64,000 bases of DNA from NCBI RefSeq assembly GCF_900230285.1, contig NZ_OCNK01000001.1:930001-994000 (forward strand), in the 5' to 3' direction. This DNA is from Blastococcus haudaquaticus (GTDB lineage Bacteria; Actinomycetota; Actinomycetes; Mycobacteriales; Geodermatophilaceae). The notes beneath the pieces were generated by a model. The model searched no databases and was not told the origin of the DNA. It worked only from the letters and a program-made list of their open reading frames with translations. The position numbers were made by a program, and so were the translations under genes. This document shows, piece by piece, positions 24,051 through 34,107 of this stretch. The first letter of the stretch is position 1; the number at the start of each line of letters is the position of its first letter.

Positions 24051-25574
24051 TCATGCCGACACGCCGCTCTGCTCGGGGCGCTTCTCCGCCCGGCTGCGGG
24101 CCCGCGCGCGCCGCACGACCGGCCCGACGATGGCCAGCAGCATGACGGCGCCGATGCCCAGGACGATCGGCCTGGTGAGCCAGTCCCACCCGAACAGCGA
24201 GTAGGAGAGGAAGAGGTACCGCTCGGCGAGGGAGCCCAGGACGACGGCGAGCAGGAAGGGCACCCGCGGCCAGTCGTAGCGGATGCAGACCACCCCGACG
24301 ATCGCGGCGACGATCATCACCAGCACATCGGCGAAGCTGTTGCTGGCGGTGTAGGCGCCCAGCGCGAGCAGGAGCAGCAGGAACGGCACGAGCAGCGGGC
24401 CGGAGATGAACGTCAGGCGGGTGAGCGGCTTGAGGACGAAGAACGCCGCCGCCACCGCGATGAAGTTCGCCAGGACGGTCACCCAGATCATCGAGAAGGT
24501 GACGTCGAGGGACGTCGTCAGCATCTCCTCGCCGGGGTTGAGTCCGACGATGAGGAAGGCGGACAGCAGCACCGCGCTGCCGGCGCCGCCGGGGATGCCG
24601 AAGCCGATCGTCGGGATCAGCGAGCCGCTGTCCTTGGCGTTGTTCACCGCCCCCGAGGCGATGACGCCCTCGACCGCACCCTTACCGAACATCTCCGGCG
24701 TCTTCGAGCTCTGCTGCGCGGCGCCGTAGGCCATGAACTGGGCCACCGAACCGCCCAGGCCCGGGACGATCCCCACGCCGGTGCCGATGGCGCTGGAGCG
24801 GATGACCAGAGGCCAGTGCCGCAGGACGTCGCGGATGCCCTGCCCCACCCCGCTGAGGGAGGCCTCCGGCGTCGCGCCCCCGTCGGCGCTGGCGATGCTG
24901 CGCTTGCTCAGCATGAGCTGGAGCACCTCGGCGCCACCGAAAAGGCCCACGACCAGCGGGACGATGCCGATGCCGTCCCACAGGTAGAGCTGCTCGAAGG
25001 TGTAGCGCTGCGTTCCCTCCTGCGGGTCCAGCCCCACGAGGGCGATGAGGAGCCCGAAGGCAGCCATGATGAAGCCCTTGAGCAGGTGCTTGCCCGACAG
25101 TGCGACGACGAAGGTCAGGCCCAGCATCGTCAGGGCGAAGAACTCCGGCGGCGCGAAGGCGAGCACGACCGGGCGGATCACCGGGATGGCGAGGGCGAGA
25201 ACCAGCGCCCCGAAGACGGCACCGAGGGCGGAACTGAACAGGACCGCGCCCAGCGCGCGGCCGCCCTCGCCGCGCTTGGTCATCGGGTGCCCGTCGAGCA
25301 CCGTGGCGGCCGACGTCGCCTCACCGGGCACCCCGAAGAGCACCGAGGTGATGTCCCCGGTCGTCGACGTGACCACCCACATGCCGAGCAGGAAGGCGAA
25401 CGCCTCGACCGGCTGCATGTCGAAGGTGAACGGCAGCATCAGCGCCAGCGTGACCGCGCCACCGAGGCCGGGGAGGATGCCGACCAGGAACCCGATGGCG
25501 ACACCGAGCAGCATGAGCGCCAGTGGGAGCGGCTGGAAGACCTGGGTCAGGCCACTGATCGCCTCGGACAGCAT
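24051..25574 (-). CDS. tctA: TctA large membrane subunit
   Basis: The 507-residue protein has about 12 hydrophobic helices and the TctA signatures: GILPGLGGAVTLALMLPFTF near residue 30 and GIVPGLGGSVAQFMAYG near 260, plus a FGVPGEATSAATVLDGHPMT segment. ATG at 25574 follows a GGAGAG-type site; an earlier GTG start is less likely. It is the first gene of the unit tctA-tctB-tctC-hydrolase, with operator g 70 bases upstream. It would carry a tricarboxylate or aromatic carboxylate across the membrane, and may also serve the receptor encoded at 9822. Confidence 0.9.
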   Translation of the reverse strand: MLSEAISGLTQVFQPLPLALMLLGVAIGFLVGILPGLGGAVTLALMLPFTFDMQPVEAFAFLLGMWVVTSTTGDITSVLFGVPGEATSAATVLDGHPMTKRGEGGRALGAVLFSSALGAVFGALVLALAIPVIRPVVLAFAPPEFFALTMLGLTFVVALSGKHLLKGFIMAAFGLLIALVGLDPQEGTQRYTFEQLYLWDGIGIVPLVVGLFGGAEVLQLMLSKRSIASADGGATPEASLSGVGQGIRDVLRHWPLVIRSSAIGTGVGIVPGLGGSVAQFMAYGAAQQSSKTPEMFGKGAVEGVIASGAVNNAKDSGSLIPTIGFGIPGGAGSAVLLSAFLIVGLNPGEEMLTTSLDVTFSMIWVTVLANFIAVAAAFFVLKPLTRLTFISGPLLVPFLLLLLALGAYTASNSFADVLVMIVAAIVGVVCIRYDWPRVPFLLAVVLGSLAERYLFLSYSLFGWDWLTRPIVLGIGAVMLLAIVGPVVRRARARSRAEKRPEQSGVSA

Positions 25575-25644
25575 GCTGATCTCTCCACTCCGTCCACGGG
25601 CGCCGGGCGGCACGTTCCCGTGGGGGGATCAACACCGCTCAACC

Positions 25645-25663
25645 TGGTCGGACCATTAGGCCA
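25645..25663. promoter_or_regulatory. 19-bp dyad operator, site g
   Basis: The site reads TGGTCGGACCATTAGGCCA, matching the consensus at 16 of 19 positions. It lies 70 bases upstream of tctA on the minus strand and marks the right end of the island. Confidence 0.68.
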
Positions 25664-25788
25664 ATGCCGTGGAACCGTAATGCATGGTGGTCTCCGTCAC
25701 CAAGCCCGAGGGGTCGACCGACGATGTCGGCGTCCGGATGACCGCAAGGCACCGCACGCGGAGCCGCGCCCGGCTCCGTGACCGACGA

Positions 25789-27042
25789 TCAGCGGATGAG
25801 CGCCGGCGACGAGGCGTGCTCCCCCGGGACGTGCAGCAGCTTCTGGAACACCGCGACGACCACGGCGGCGATGGCGGCGGCGACGGTGGCCACCAGGAAG
25901 GCGGCGTTGGCCCCGGACACGTCGACGATCTTGCCGGCGACGGAGGCACCGACGGCCACCCCGAGGCCGAGCGCCGTGCCGATCCAGGTGAACGCCTCCG
26001 TCACCGCGGACCGCGGGACGAGGAGTTCGGCGAGGGTGAACGAGCTGATCAGCGACGGCGAGACGGCGACGCCGGCCAGGACGACGAAGGGGACCATCAC
26101 CCACACGTCGGTGACGACCAGCAGGGGGAGGCTGCAGACGGTCATGAGCACGAGGACGGCGGCCAGCCGGTGCCGCAGCGGGAACCGCCAGTGCACCGTG
26201 CCCCAGCCGATCCCGCTGGCCATCGACCCCACCGCCAGCCCGGCGATGAGCACCCCGGACAGCGACTTGGCCCCCTCCTGATCGGCGAACGCCACCAGCG
26301 CGATCTCCAGGCAGCCGAGGATGGCGCCCACCGCGGCGCCCACCACGAACAGGACCCGCAGCCCGGGCGTGCGGATCGCCGACGGTCCGTTGCGGTGCTC
26401 GTGCGGGGTCGGGGGAGGTTCGGTGCGGCCCTGGGCGGCGAACAGCAGGCTGCCGACCGCCGCGAGCGTGAACGCCGTGACCACCCCGCTGGTGGCGTGC
26501 CCCGTGGTGGACAGGAAGGTGACGAGCACCGGCCCGACGATGAAGACGAACTCGTCGACGACGGACTCCATCGCGAGCGCGGTGGGCAGGCGGTGGCTGC
26601 CGCGCAGCAGGTGCGTCCAGCGGACCCGGATCATCGAGGACACCGGCGGGATGCACGCCCCCGCGACGCCCGCCGAGACGAACACGGTCCAGAGCGGCCA
26701 GTCCTCCTTCACGGCGGCGAGGAAGCAGCACCCGGCCACCACGAAGACGCCGAGGACCGGGAGGAGCACCCGCCGTTGGCCGTGGTCGTCGGCCCAGCGG
26801 CCGAGGATCGGGCCCGCGGCCGCGGTCGTGACGGCGCCGGCGGCGGCAACGGCACCGCCCAGGCCGTAGGAGCCGGTCTCGTCGGCGACGAGGAGGACGC
26901 AGCCCAGCCCGACCATGGAGAGCGGCAGCCGCCCGATGAAGGCGGCGAGAACCATGGGCAGCGCGTGCGGGGTCCGGAGCACCTGCAGGTACGGATTCGC
27001 CACGAGCGGGGGAGCCTCCAGGAAGGACCGCCTCCCACCCAC
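25789..27042 (-). CDS. MFS transporter
   Basis: The 417-residue protein has about 12 hydrophobic helices in two halves separated by a hydrophilic loop near residue 210, and a loop GRWADDHGQRRVL after helix 2 in the place of MFS motif A. A general drug/sugar exporter of the major facilitator superfamily is likely. The start could also be GTG at 27003, shortening it by 13 residues. It stands just outside the last operator and ends about 120 bases from it, so it is probably not part of the regulon. No substrate can be assigned. Confidence 0.8.
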   Translation of the reverse strand: MGGRRSFLEAPPLVANPYLQVLRTPHALPMVLAAFIGRLPLSMVGLGCVLLVADETGSYGLGGAVAAAGAVTTAAAGPILGRWADDHGQRRVLLPVLGVFVVAGCCFLAAVKEDWPLWTVFVSAGVAGACIPPVSSMIRVRWTHLLRGSHRLPTALAMESVVDEFVFIVGPVLVTFLSTTGHATSGVVTAFTLAAVGSLLFAAQGRTEPPPTPHEHRNGPSAIRTPGLRVLFVVGAAVGAILGCLEIALVAFADQEGAKSLSGVLIAGLAVGSMASGIGWGTVHWRFPLRHRLAAVLVLMTVCSLPLLVVTDVWVMVPFVVLAGVAVSPSLISSFTLAELLVPRSAVTEAFTWIGTALGLGVAVGASVAGKIVDVSGANAAFLVATVAAAIAAVVVAVFQKLLHVPGEHASSPALIR

Positions 27043-27155
27043 CCCTCGCGAGCTCGCGGTGGGGCCCTGGAGCCGGCCGTCAGTGCGGTACCCGGGAGGC
27101 TACCGACCCCGGACTGTCACGGCCCGCTGGGATGACGCGACGACACACCAATGCC

Positions 27156-27191
27156 GAGGGCCCGGACCGCCACGCTGCGGTCCGGGCCCTC
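27156..27191. terminator. hairpin terminator after pckG
   Basis: GAGGGCCCGGACCGC at 27156-27170 pairs perfectly with GCGGTCCGGGCCCTC at 27177-27191 around a six-base loop, 33 bases beyond the pckG stop. Confidence 0.75.
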
Positions 27192-27223
27192 GCTCCTCCC
27201 TGCCGGGGCAGGGTGGTCCTGGG

Positions 27224-29038
<1,815 letters not shown>

Positions 29039-29162
29039 GGCGTCTCCATCCTGTGGTTAGCCGGGCGGGTCGGCACCGGCACGTGGTGCGGTGGACCCGG
29101 TGTCGGTGCTGGTGCAACGATCCGGATCACGTGAGGTTACCGAGGCTTCGCACCGCTGTAAC

Positions 29163-29178
29163 CGTGAGAGATGTTACG
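29163..29178. promoter_or_regulatory. possible CRP/GlxR-like site
   Basis: CGTGAGAGATGTTACG resembles the TGTGA-N6-TCACA pattern of CRP-family proteins in the core GTGA and TnAC positions. It lies between pckG and the OYE gene. The match is imperfect and chance is possible. Confidence 0.25.
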
Positions 29179-29237
29179 TCTAGGACGTCTGGTCCTCAGG
29201 TCGGAAGACCCTGGTCGGGGATGGAAGAGCACGCCGG

Positions 29238-30419
29238 GTGAGCGTGTTGCCCCCCACCGTGAGCACTCCAGCCCTCTTCTCGCCCTTGACCCTCCGCGGC
29301 GTCACCCTTCCGAACCGGCTCGTGATCGCGCCGATGTGCCAGTACTCGGTGATCGACGGCCTCGTCGGCGACTACCACCTGGCGCACCTGGGCCGTTTCG
29401 CGCTCGGCGGGTTCGGGCTGGTCGTGGTCGAGGCCACCGGCGTGACCCCCGAGGCGCGGATCAGCCACGGGGACGTCGGCCTGTGGTCCGACGAGCAGGT
29501 GCCCGGCCTCGCCCGGGTGGTGGACTTCCTGCACGCCCACGGGTCGAAGGTCGGCATCCAGCTCGCCCACGCGGGGGCGAAGGCCTCCAGCAAGCGACCG
29601 TGGGACGGCGAGGGCCCGGTGACGGCGGACGACGCGCGCCCCGGCGAGGAGCCGTGGCAGACCGTGTCCGCGAGCGCGGTGCCGGTCGCGCCGGGCTGGC
29701 CCACGCCGCACGCGCTGACCGTGGAGGAACTGACCGGGGTGCGGGACGCCTTCGTCGCCGCGACCCGGCGGTCGCTGGACGCCGGCTTCGACGTCGTCGA
29801 GGTGCACGCCGCCCACGGCTACCTGCTCAACCAGTTCCTCTCGCCGCTGACCAACCGGCGGGACGACGGGTACGGCGGCTCGCGCGAGGGCCGCATGCGG
29901 TTCCCGCTGGAGGTGGTCGGGGCGGTGCGGGCAGCGTGGCCCGAGGACCGGCCGCTCTTCGTGCGCGTCTCGTCGGTGGACGGCTCCCGCGACGGCGTGA
30001 CCCTCGAGGACACCCTCGCCTTCACCCGTGAGCTCAAGGCACTCGGGGTCGATGTCGTCGACGTCTCCGGCGGCGGGCTCGGCGGCGGCTGGCAGCACCC
30101 CATCGGCTACGGCTACCAGGTGCCGCACGCGGCGCGGATCCGCGCGGAGGCCGACATCGCGACCATGGCCGTGGGGCTGATCGTCGACGCACGGCAGGCC
30201 GAGGCCATCGTCGACCAGGGTTTCGCCGACCTCGTCGCCGTCGCGCGCGAGGCGCAGGACGACCCGAACTTCGCCGCCCGCGCCGCGCAGGAGCTCACCG
30301 GCAGCCACGACGTCTTCCCGGTGCAGGCCGGGCCACGGCTGGCCTCGCGCGACCGGCTGATCGGTCGGCTCGGCCCGTGGACCGGCCCGGACCCCGTCCA
30401 GGTGCAGCAGCCCGTCTGA
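29238..30419 (+). CDS. NADH:flavin oxidoreductase, Old Yellow Enzyme family (YqjM-like)
   Basis: The 393-residue TIM-barrel flavoprotein starts with ALFSPLTLRGVTLPNRLVIA and APMCQYS, whose cysteine (about 34) matches the redox-modulating Cys of YqjM-type enzymes. The substrate and FMN-binding block VHAAHGYLLNQFLSPLTNRR lies near residue 190-209. Such enzymes reduce activated C=C bonds of enones or nitro-compounds with NAD(P)H. GTG at 29238 gives the longest plausible start; a GTG a few codons later is possible. It diverges from pckG and is not linked to the island operators. Confidence 0.9.
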   Translation: MSVLPPTVSTPALFSPLTLRGVTLPNRLVIAPMCQYSVIDGLVGDYHLAHLGRFALGGFGLVVVEATGVTPEARISHGDVGLWSDEQVPGLARVVDFLHAHGSKVGIQLAHAGAKASSKRPWDGEGPVTADDARPGEEPWQTVSASAVPVAPGWPTPHALTVEELTGVRDAFVAATRRSLDAGFDVVEVHAAHGYLLNQFLSPLTNRRDDGYGGSREGRMRFPLEVVGAVRAAWPEDRPLFVRVSSVDGSRDGVTLEDTLAFTRELKALGVDVVDVSGGGLGGGWQHPIGYGYQVPHAARIRAEADIATMAVGLIVDARQAEAIVDQGFADLVAVAREAQDDPNFAARAAQELTGSHDVFPVQAGPRLASRDRLIGRLGPWTGPDPVQVQQPV

Positions 30420-30474
30420 GGACGGCGCGCGGAACGTCCCACCGGGGACGGCGAGCGCCCTACGGTCCGGCGTC

Positions 30475-30882
30475 ATGGCCAACCGTCGGGCGCTCGTCGC
30501 CGTCTCCGCAGTCCAGCTCACCGCCGGCCTGGTCGGCCAGGTGGTCGCCCTCCGCCGGCGACGCCACTACGACATCCCGTTCATGACCGGCAGCGCGGAG
30601 CACGTCGGCCGCGACTCCTGGTGGTTCGGCACGGCGATCAGCGCGCCGTCCTACATGCTGGCCTCGCAGGCGTGGGGCATCGCGCGCCTCCTGCGCGACC
30701 CGGCGGACGACCGGGGGCGGCAGGTGCTGCGCCTCCTCGGTACCGGGATGGTCGCCGGCTACCTGTCCGAGCGCCTCTGCCGGCACCGGCTGACGCCGGG
30801 CGGGTTCGACCCGGTGGAGACGCCGATCGTGGCGGCCGGGTTCGGCGGCACGGTGGCGATGGCGCTGCTCAGCCGGCCGTGA
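30475..30882 (+). CDS. hypothetical small membrane-associated protein (135 aa)
   Basis: I do not recognise a named family. The protein has an N-terminal hydrophobic segment after MANRRALVAVSAVQLTAGLV, a central weakly hydrophobic stretch (FGTAISAPSYMLASQAWGIA), and a C-terminal hydrophobic segment ending MALLSRP, so two or three membrane passes are possible. There is a conserved-looking LCRHRLTPGGFDPVETP segment. It lies 56 bases after the OYE gene on the same strand and faces the AHSA1 gene, with only eight bases between their ends. Confidence 0.6.
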   Translation: MANRRALVAVSAVQLTAGLVGQVVALRRRRHYDIPFMTGSAEHVGRDSWWFGTAISAPSYMLASQAWGIARLLRDPADDRGRQVLRLLGTGMVAGYLSERLCRHRLTPGGFDPVETPIVAAGFGGTVAMALLSRP

Positions 30883-30889
30883 CCTCCGG

Positions 30890-31420
30890 TCAGGACGGCG
30901 TGCGTCCGTAGGACGGCCCGACCTCGGCGTAGAAGGCGTCCCAGTGGCCCGGCGCCGGGGCACCGCCCAGCTCCGCCTCGAGCTTGGCCAGGTACCAGTG
31001 CCAGCCCATCGCGAAGTCGACGACGTCGGCATCGGCGGGGAACACCTGGAGGAAGCTCAGGTGGGTCCGCCCGGCCTCGGTCCACAGGTCCAGGTCGACG
31101 CGCCAGTCCTCGGACTCCTGCTGCGTCCACTCCACCACCAGCCGCCGGGGCGGGTCGCACTCGAGGATCGTCATGGGCTCGCCGGTGTGCTCGCCCGCCT
31201 CGTGCGTCATGACGAACGAGCCGGTGCCGCCGGGGCCGCGCTCGCCGTCGTAGACGCCGATCCACCGCGCGAGGCGGTCGGGCTCGGTGAGCGCACCCCA
31301 GACGTCCTCGATCGGGTCGGGCCAGGAGCGGCGGAACTCCAGGCGCTGCCGGCCGTCGTCCAGCCGGGTCACCACGCCGCGTCGGGTCGCGAGGTCGGTT
31401 GCGGTCTCGGGTGTGGTCAT
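30890..31420 (-). CDS. SRPBCC/AHSA1-family protein
   Basis: The 176-residue protein has the AHSA1-like START-fold pattern: LEFRRSWPDPIEDVWGALTE at about 25-44, then DRLARWIG and, near the end, MGWHWYLAKLEAEL. These proteins bind hydrophobic ligands; many are paired with ArsR regulators. ATG at 31420 overlaps the upstream ArsR stop by four bases (ATGA), so the two are translationally coupled. The ligand is unknown. Confidence 0.85.
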   Translation of the reverse strand: MTTPETATDLATRRGVVTRLDDGRQRLEFRRSWPDPIEDVWGALTEPDRLARWIGVYDGERGPGGTGSFVMTHEAGEHTGEPMTILECDPPRRLVVEWTQQESEDWRVDLDLWTEAGRTHLSFLQVFPADADVVDFAMGWHWYLAKLEAELGGAPAPGHWDAFYAEVGPSYGRTPS

Positions 31421-31746
31421 GCGCCGTCTCCTGCTCGTCGTGCCCGCCGGCCGCGGGCGATCTCGGTGTCCAGTGCGTCCAGCCGCTGGGCCCACAGGTC
31501 GCGGTAGGGCTCCAGCCAGTCGTCGATCTCGCGCAGCGGCCCGGGATCCAGCGCGTAGAGGCGCCGTCGTCCCTCTGTGCGGGCGGTGACCAGCCCCGCC
31601 TCGCGCAGCACCCGCAGATGGCGGCTGATGGCCGGCCGGCTCACCGGGAAGCGCCCGGCGAGCTCTCCGGCGGGCACCTCCCCACGCGCCAGGAGGGCGA
31701 CCAGCTCCCGCCGGACCGGGTCCGCCAGCGCCGCCATCGCCTCCAC
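31417..31746 (-). CDS. ArsR-family winged-helix regulator
   Basis: The 109-residue protein has the ArsR helix-turn-helix: ALADPVRRELVALLARG, then SRPAISRHLRVLREAGLV as the recognition region and TEGRRRLYAL as the wing. There is no obvious cysteine metal site, as is usual for the SRPBCC-linked subgroup. The GTG start at 31746. It likely controls its own two-gene operon with the AHSA1 gene. Confidence 0.88.
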   Translation of the reverse strand: MEAMAALADPVRRELVALLARGEVPAGELAGRFPVSRPAISRHLRVLREAGLVTARTEGRRRLYALDPGPLREIDDWLEPYRDLWAQRLDALDTEIARGRRARRAGDGA

Positions 31747-31821
31747 GGGTCATTCGTAACACGTCGGTTACGCGTTGCGCCAGAGGTTTCCTCCCCCGCG
31801 CGGCGGGGGCATGCGAGCGCC

Positions 31822-32031
31822 ATGACCGTCACCGATCCCGACGTTCCCGACCCGCTCAACGACCCGCGCACGCTGCAGGCCGACCCCGGCGCGCACGGCC
31901 AGGGCGACGACCTCGCCTCGGCCGCCGACGATCCCGAGACGGCGGGCGAGGACGAGCTGGCGACCAGCCAGAACCTGCCCGACGAGGCCGGCGGCGGCGA
32001 CGTCACGGGCGGCCTGGCGTCGGAACCCTGA
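31822..32031 (+). CDS. small acidic, probably disordered protein (69 aa)
   Basis: The frame from ATG 31822 is rich in Asp, Glu, Gly, Ala and Pro with no hydrophobic core, reading MTVTDPDVPDPLNDPRTLQA at the start. It has a repeated D-D/E-P flavour and few aromatic residues, suggesting disorder. The ribosome site is weak. Third-position G/C bias in this frame supports coding. No function can be assigned. Confidence 0.5.
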   Translation: MTVTDPDVPDPLNDPRTLQADPGAHGQGDDLASAADDPETAGEDELATSQNLPDEAGGGDVTGGLASEP

Positions 32032-32119
32032 CCTCGAAACCCTGACCTCGATGTGACGGAGCGGTCCGGCACGGGTACCGCGCACCCCGTACCGACCGTT
32101 TCGAGTTCGAGGAGGACCG

Positions 32120-32362
32120 ATGGCCACCGGCGAGACCGGCTTCGAGGACGTCTACTACGACCTCATCTCCGTCCAGTACCACTCGCTCAAGGCCGGGCAC
32201 GACTACGGCCAGTACGTCCGGGACGCGGAGAACGCGGGTCTGGACGACGTCGCAGGCTTCTTCCGCGAGGTCATGGAGCAGGACTCCGCGCGGGCGAAGC
32301 GCTGCCACGAGTTCCTGGGCCGCCTGCAGGGAACCGACCAGGGCGGCCCCGCCACCCGATGA
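32120..32362 (+). CDS. conserved small helical protein (80 aa)
   Basis: ATG at 32120 follows GAGGAGGACCG. The protein is mostly helical, with two amphipathic helices (DVYYDLISVQYHSLKAGHDY and DVAGFFREVMEQDSARAKRC) that look like half of a ferritin-like or four-helix bundle; it contains Glu, His and Cys residues that could bind metal as a dimer. Short proteins like this are widespread in actinobacteria without a known role. A hairpin follows its stop. Confidence 0.65.
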   Translation: MATGETGFEDVYYDLISVQYHSLKAGHDYGQYVRDAENAGLDDVAGFFREVMEQDSARAKRCHEFLGRLQGTDQGGPATR

Positions 32363-32369
32363 TGGCGGG

Positions 32370-32411
32370 CGGTGCTCCGGACGCCGCGACGAGCGAACAT
32401 CCGGAGCACCG
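32370..32411. terminator. hairpin terminator
   Basis: CGGTGCTCCGGA at 32370-32381 pairs perfectly with TCCGGAGCACCG at 32400-32411 around an 18-base loop, between the small helical-protein gene and the converging TetR gene. Confidence 0.6.
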
Positions 32412-32447
32412 TCCCCACGCCCTCTGCCTCAGGTCGGAACGACGACC

Positions 32448-33011
32448 TCAGGTGAGCAGGACGCGCATCATGGAGTCGAGGAACGCCTCAGCCTGCGGCC
32501 CCCGCGGTACCACGTCCGGAGTGCTGCGCATCAGCGTCGAGTAGCCCAGGTACGACGTGTACGCCAGCACCGCACGATGCTGGGCTTCCTCCTCCTCGAG
32601 GCCGGCGGTCACGAGCTGCTCGGCCACGTAGCCGATGCGACGGCGCGTCACCCTGGCCAGGACCTCCGCCACAGCCGGGTGGCTGGCGTCGGCGGCCAGC
32701 CCGAGGCTGCGGTCCGGCACGGTTCCGTGGGTCAGGAAGATCGCCGTGACGAGTTCCCGCAAGCGGGAGCGAGCGTCGGCCAGCGGCCCCAGCATGGCGA
32801 TGACCGCGTCCGTCTCCTCGTTCTCCCACCGTTCGAGGGCGGCCCTGATGAGCTCCTCGCGGTTGCGGAAGTGCCAATAGAAGCTGCCCTTGGTGGTGCC
32901 GAGCGACCTCGCCAGCGGTTCGATCGCCAACCCCGCCACGCCACGCTCGCCGAGGACGTCCAGTGCGGCTCGGGTCCAGATCTCCCGACCGAGCCGCTGT
33001 TCCCGCGCCAC
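32448..33011 (-). CDS. TetR-family regulator
   Basis: The 187-residue protein has the TetR DNA-binding domain: REIWTRAALDVLGERGVAGL, then EPLARSLGTTKGSFYWHFRN, followed by a helical ligand domain. GTG at 33011 is chosen because the 26-bp palindrome begins exactly there and a longer frame (from 33041) would encode the operator sequence as protein. It diverges from an SRPBCC-DUF2867 gene across two tandem palindromes and most likely represses both. Confidence 0.85.
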   Translation of the reverse strand: MAREQRLGREIWTRAALDVLGERGVAGLAIEPLARSLGTTKGSFYWHFRNREELIRAALERWENEETDAVIAMLGPLADARSRLRELVTAIFLTHGTVPDRSLGLAADASHPAVAEVLARVTRRRIGYVAEQLVTAGLEEEEAQHRAVLAYTSYLGYSTLMRSTPDVVPRGPQAEAFLDSMMRVLLT

Positions 33012-33055
33012 CGTCCGTACGGTACCGTACGGACGGACCATACGGTCCCGTATGG
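33011..33055. promoter_or_regulatory. two tandem palindromic operators between tetR and its divergent target
   Basis: A perfect 26-bp palindrome lies at 33011-33036 (central CCGTACGGTACCGTACGG), followed at 33038-33055 by an 18-bp one with perfect eight-base arms, CCATACGG and CCGTATGG. Shared half-site letters TACGG suggest the same protein, the adjacent TetR product, binds both. Confidence 0.75.
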
Positions 33056-33067
33056 AAGCTGGTCGCC

Positions 33068-34045
33068 GTGAAGGTCCACAACGTCCACGAACGCTTCGTC
33101 CCGGCTACGCCCGAAGCCGTGGGAGCCCTCCTCGCCACCCTCGGCAGTGCTGACGATGCGGTCTGGCCGCGCGACGACTGGTGGCCGATGGAGCTCGACC
33201 GCCGGTTGGGCGAAGGGGCCGTCGGCGGACACAGCGACATCCGCTACACCGTCGAGACGTACGAGCCCGGCCGCCGCGTCGTGTTCCGGTTCGATCCCTC
33301 CTGCGGTCTCGCAGGCACCCACACGTTCGACGTGCAGCCCCGGCCGGGCGGCGCGCTGATGCGCCACCACCTCACCGCTCGCGCACTCGGCCGCACCCGC
33401 CTGCTGTGGCCACTCGTGATCCGCCCGGTCCACGACGCCGTCGTCGAGGACGCCTTCGACCGCGTGCACGAGCGGTTCGAGCCCGGCCGGCAGCGCACGG
33501 CCTGGTCGCCGTACGTCCGACTGCTCCGCCGGGTGGGCGGACTGACCCGCCGGGCCGGCCGCGTGCAGGCCGCGCCGCCACCCGTCGACGGCCTGCTCGC
33601 CGCCTCCACACCGGACGTCGCCGACGCCTTCACCGTCGCGCTGCCCCCCGCGGCGTCCACGGACCTCGACGTCTGGCGCCGGAGCATCTTCGCCTCTCCA
33701 CCGGCCACCGTTCGGCGGCTGCTGCGGCTCCGCGACCTCCTGGTGCGCCCCCTCGGGCTGCGCGAGGCCTCCGGCGTCGACCTGCACGAGGGCTTCCCGG
33801 TGCTGAGCCGTCGCGATGGTGAGGTGCTCATGGGTGTCGACGACCGGCACCTGGACTTCCGCGTCAGCCTGCGTCTGCTGCAGTCCGACTATGCGGGCGA
33901 CTCCCTGCTGCTCACGACGACCGTGACCTTCCACGGCCCGCTCGGGCGGCTCTACTTCGCTCTCATCCGGCCCTTCCACCGCCGGATCGTCCCAGCGATG
34001 CTGCGGTCCGCCGTCACGAGAAACCCGGTGCCTCAGCGGACCTGA
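33068..34045 (+). CDS. SRPBCC-domain and DUF2867 fusion protein
   Basis: The 325-residue protein has two parts. Residues 1-140 have an SRPBCC/polyketide-cyclase-like pattern (WPRDDWWPMELDR, GRRVVFRFDP, HTFDVQP). Residues 175-320 match DUF2867: VRRLLRLRDLLVRPLGLREA, VLMGVDDRHLDFRVSLRLL, and the ending GRLYFALIRPFHRRIVPAML. GTG at 33068 is used; a spacer of 13 bases separates it from the palindromes. DUF2867 proteins have no established function. Control by the divergent TetR suggests an inducible hydrophobic-ligand-handling role. Confidence 0.75.
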   Translation: MKVHNVHERFVPATPEAVGALLATLGSADDAVWPRDDWWPMELDRRLGEGAVGGHSDIRYTVETYEPGRRVVFRFDPSCGLAGTHTFDVQPRPGGALMRHHLTARALGRTRLLWPLVIRPVHDAVVEDAFDRVHERFEPGRQRTAWSPYVRLLRRVGGLTRRAGRVQAAPPPVDGLLAASTPDVADAFTVALPPAASTDLDVWRRSIFASPPATVRRLLRLRDLLVRPLGLREASGVDLHEGFPVLSRRDGEVLMGVDDRHLDFRVSLRLLQSDYAGDSLLLTTTVTFHGPLGRLYFALIRPFHRRIVPAMLRSAVTRNPVPQRT

Positions 34046-34107
34046 CGCCGCCGGCTCGCTCGCGACGGCGGGAAGCGGATCAGCGTGGGCGACGGCAGGA
34101 TGGGTAG

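Noticed and set aside
25684-25702. Possible eighth operator near TGGTCTCCGTCACCA
   Set aside because: It has outer TGGT and ACCA but lacks the ATTAGACC half and correct spacing, so it does not fit the 19-bp alignment.
32448-33041. Longer tetR start at 33041
   Set aside because: The added residues would be encoded by the perfect palindrome that most likely serves as the operator, so the GTG at 33011 is preferred.
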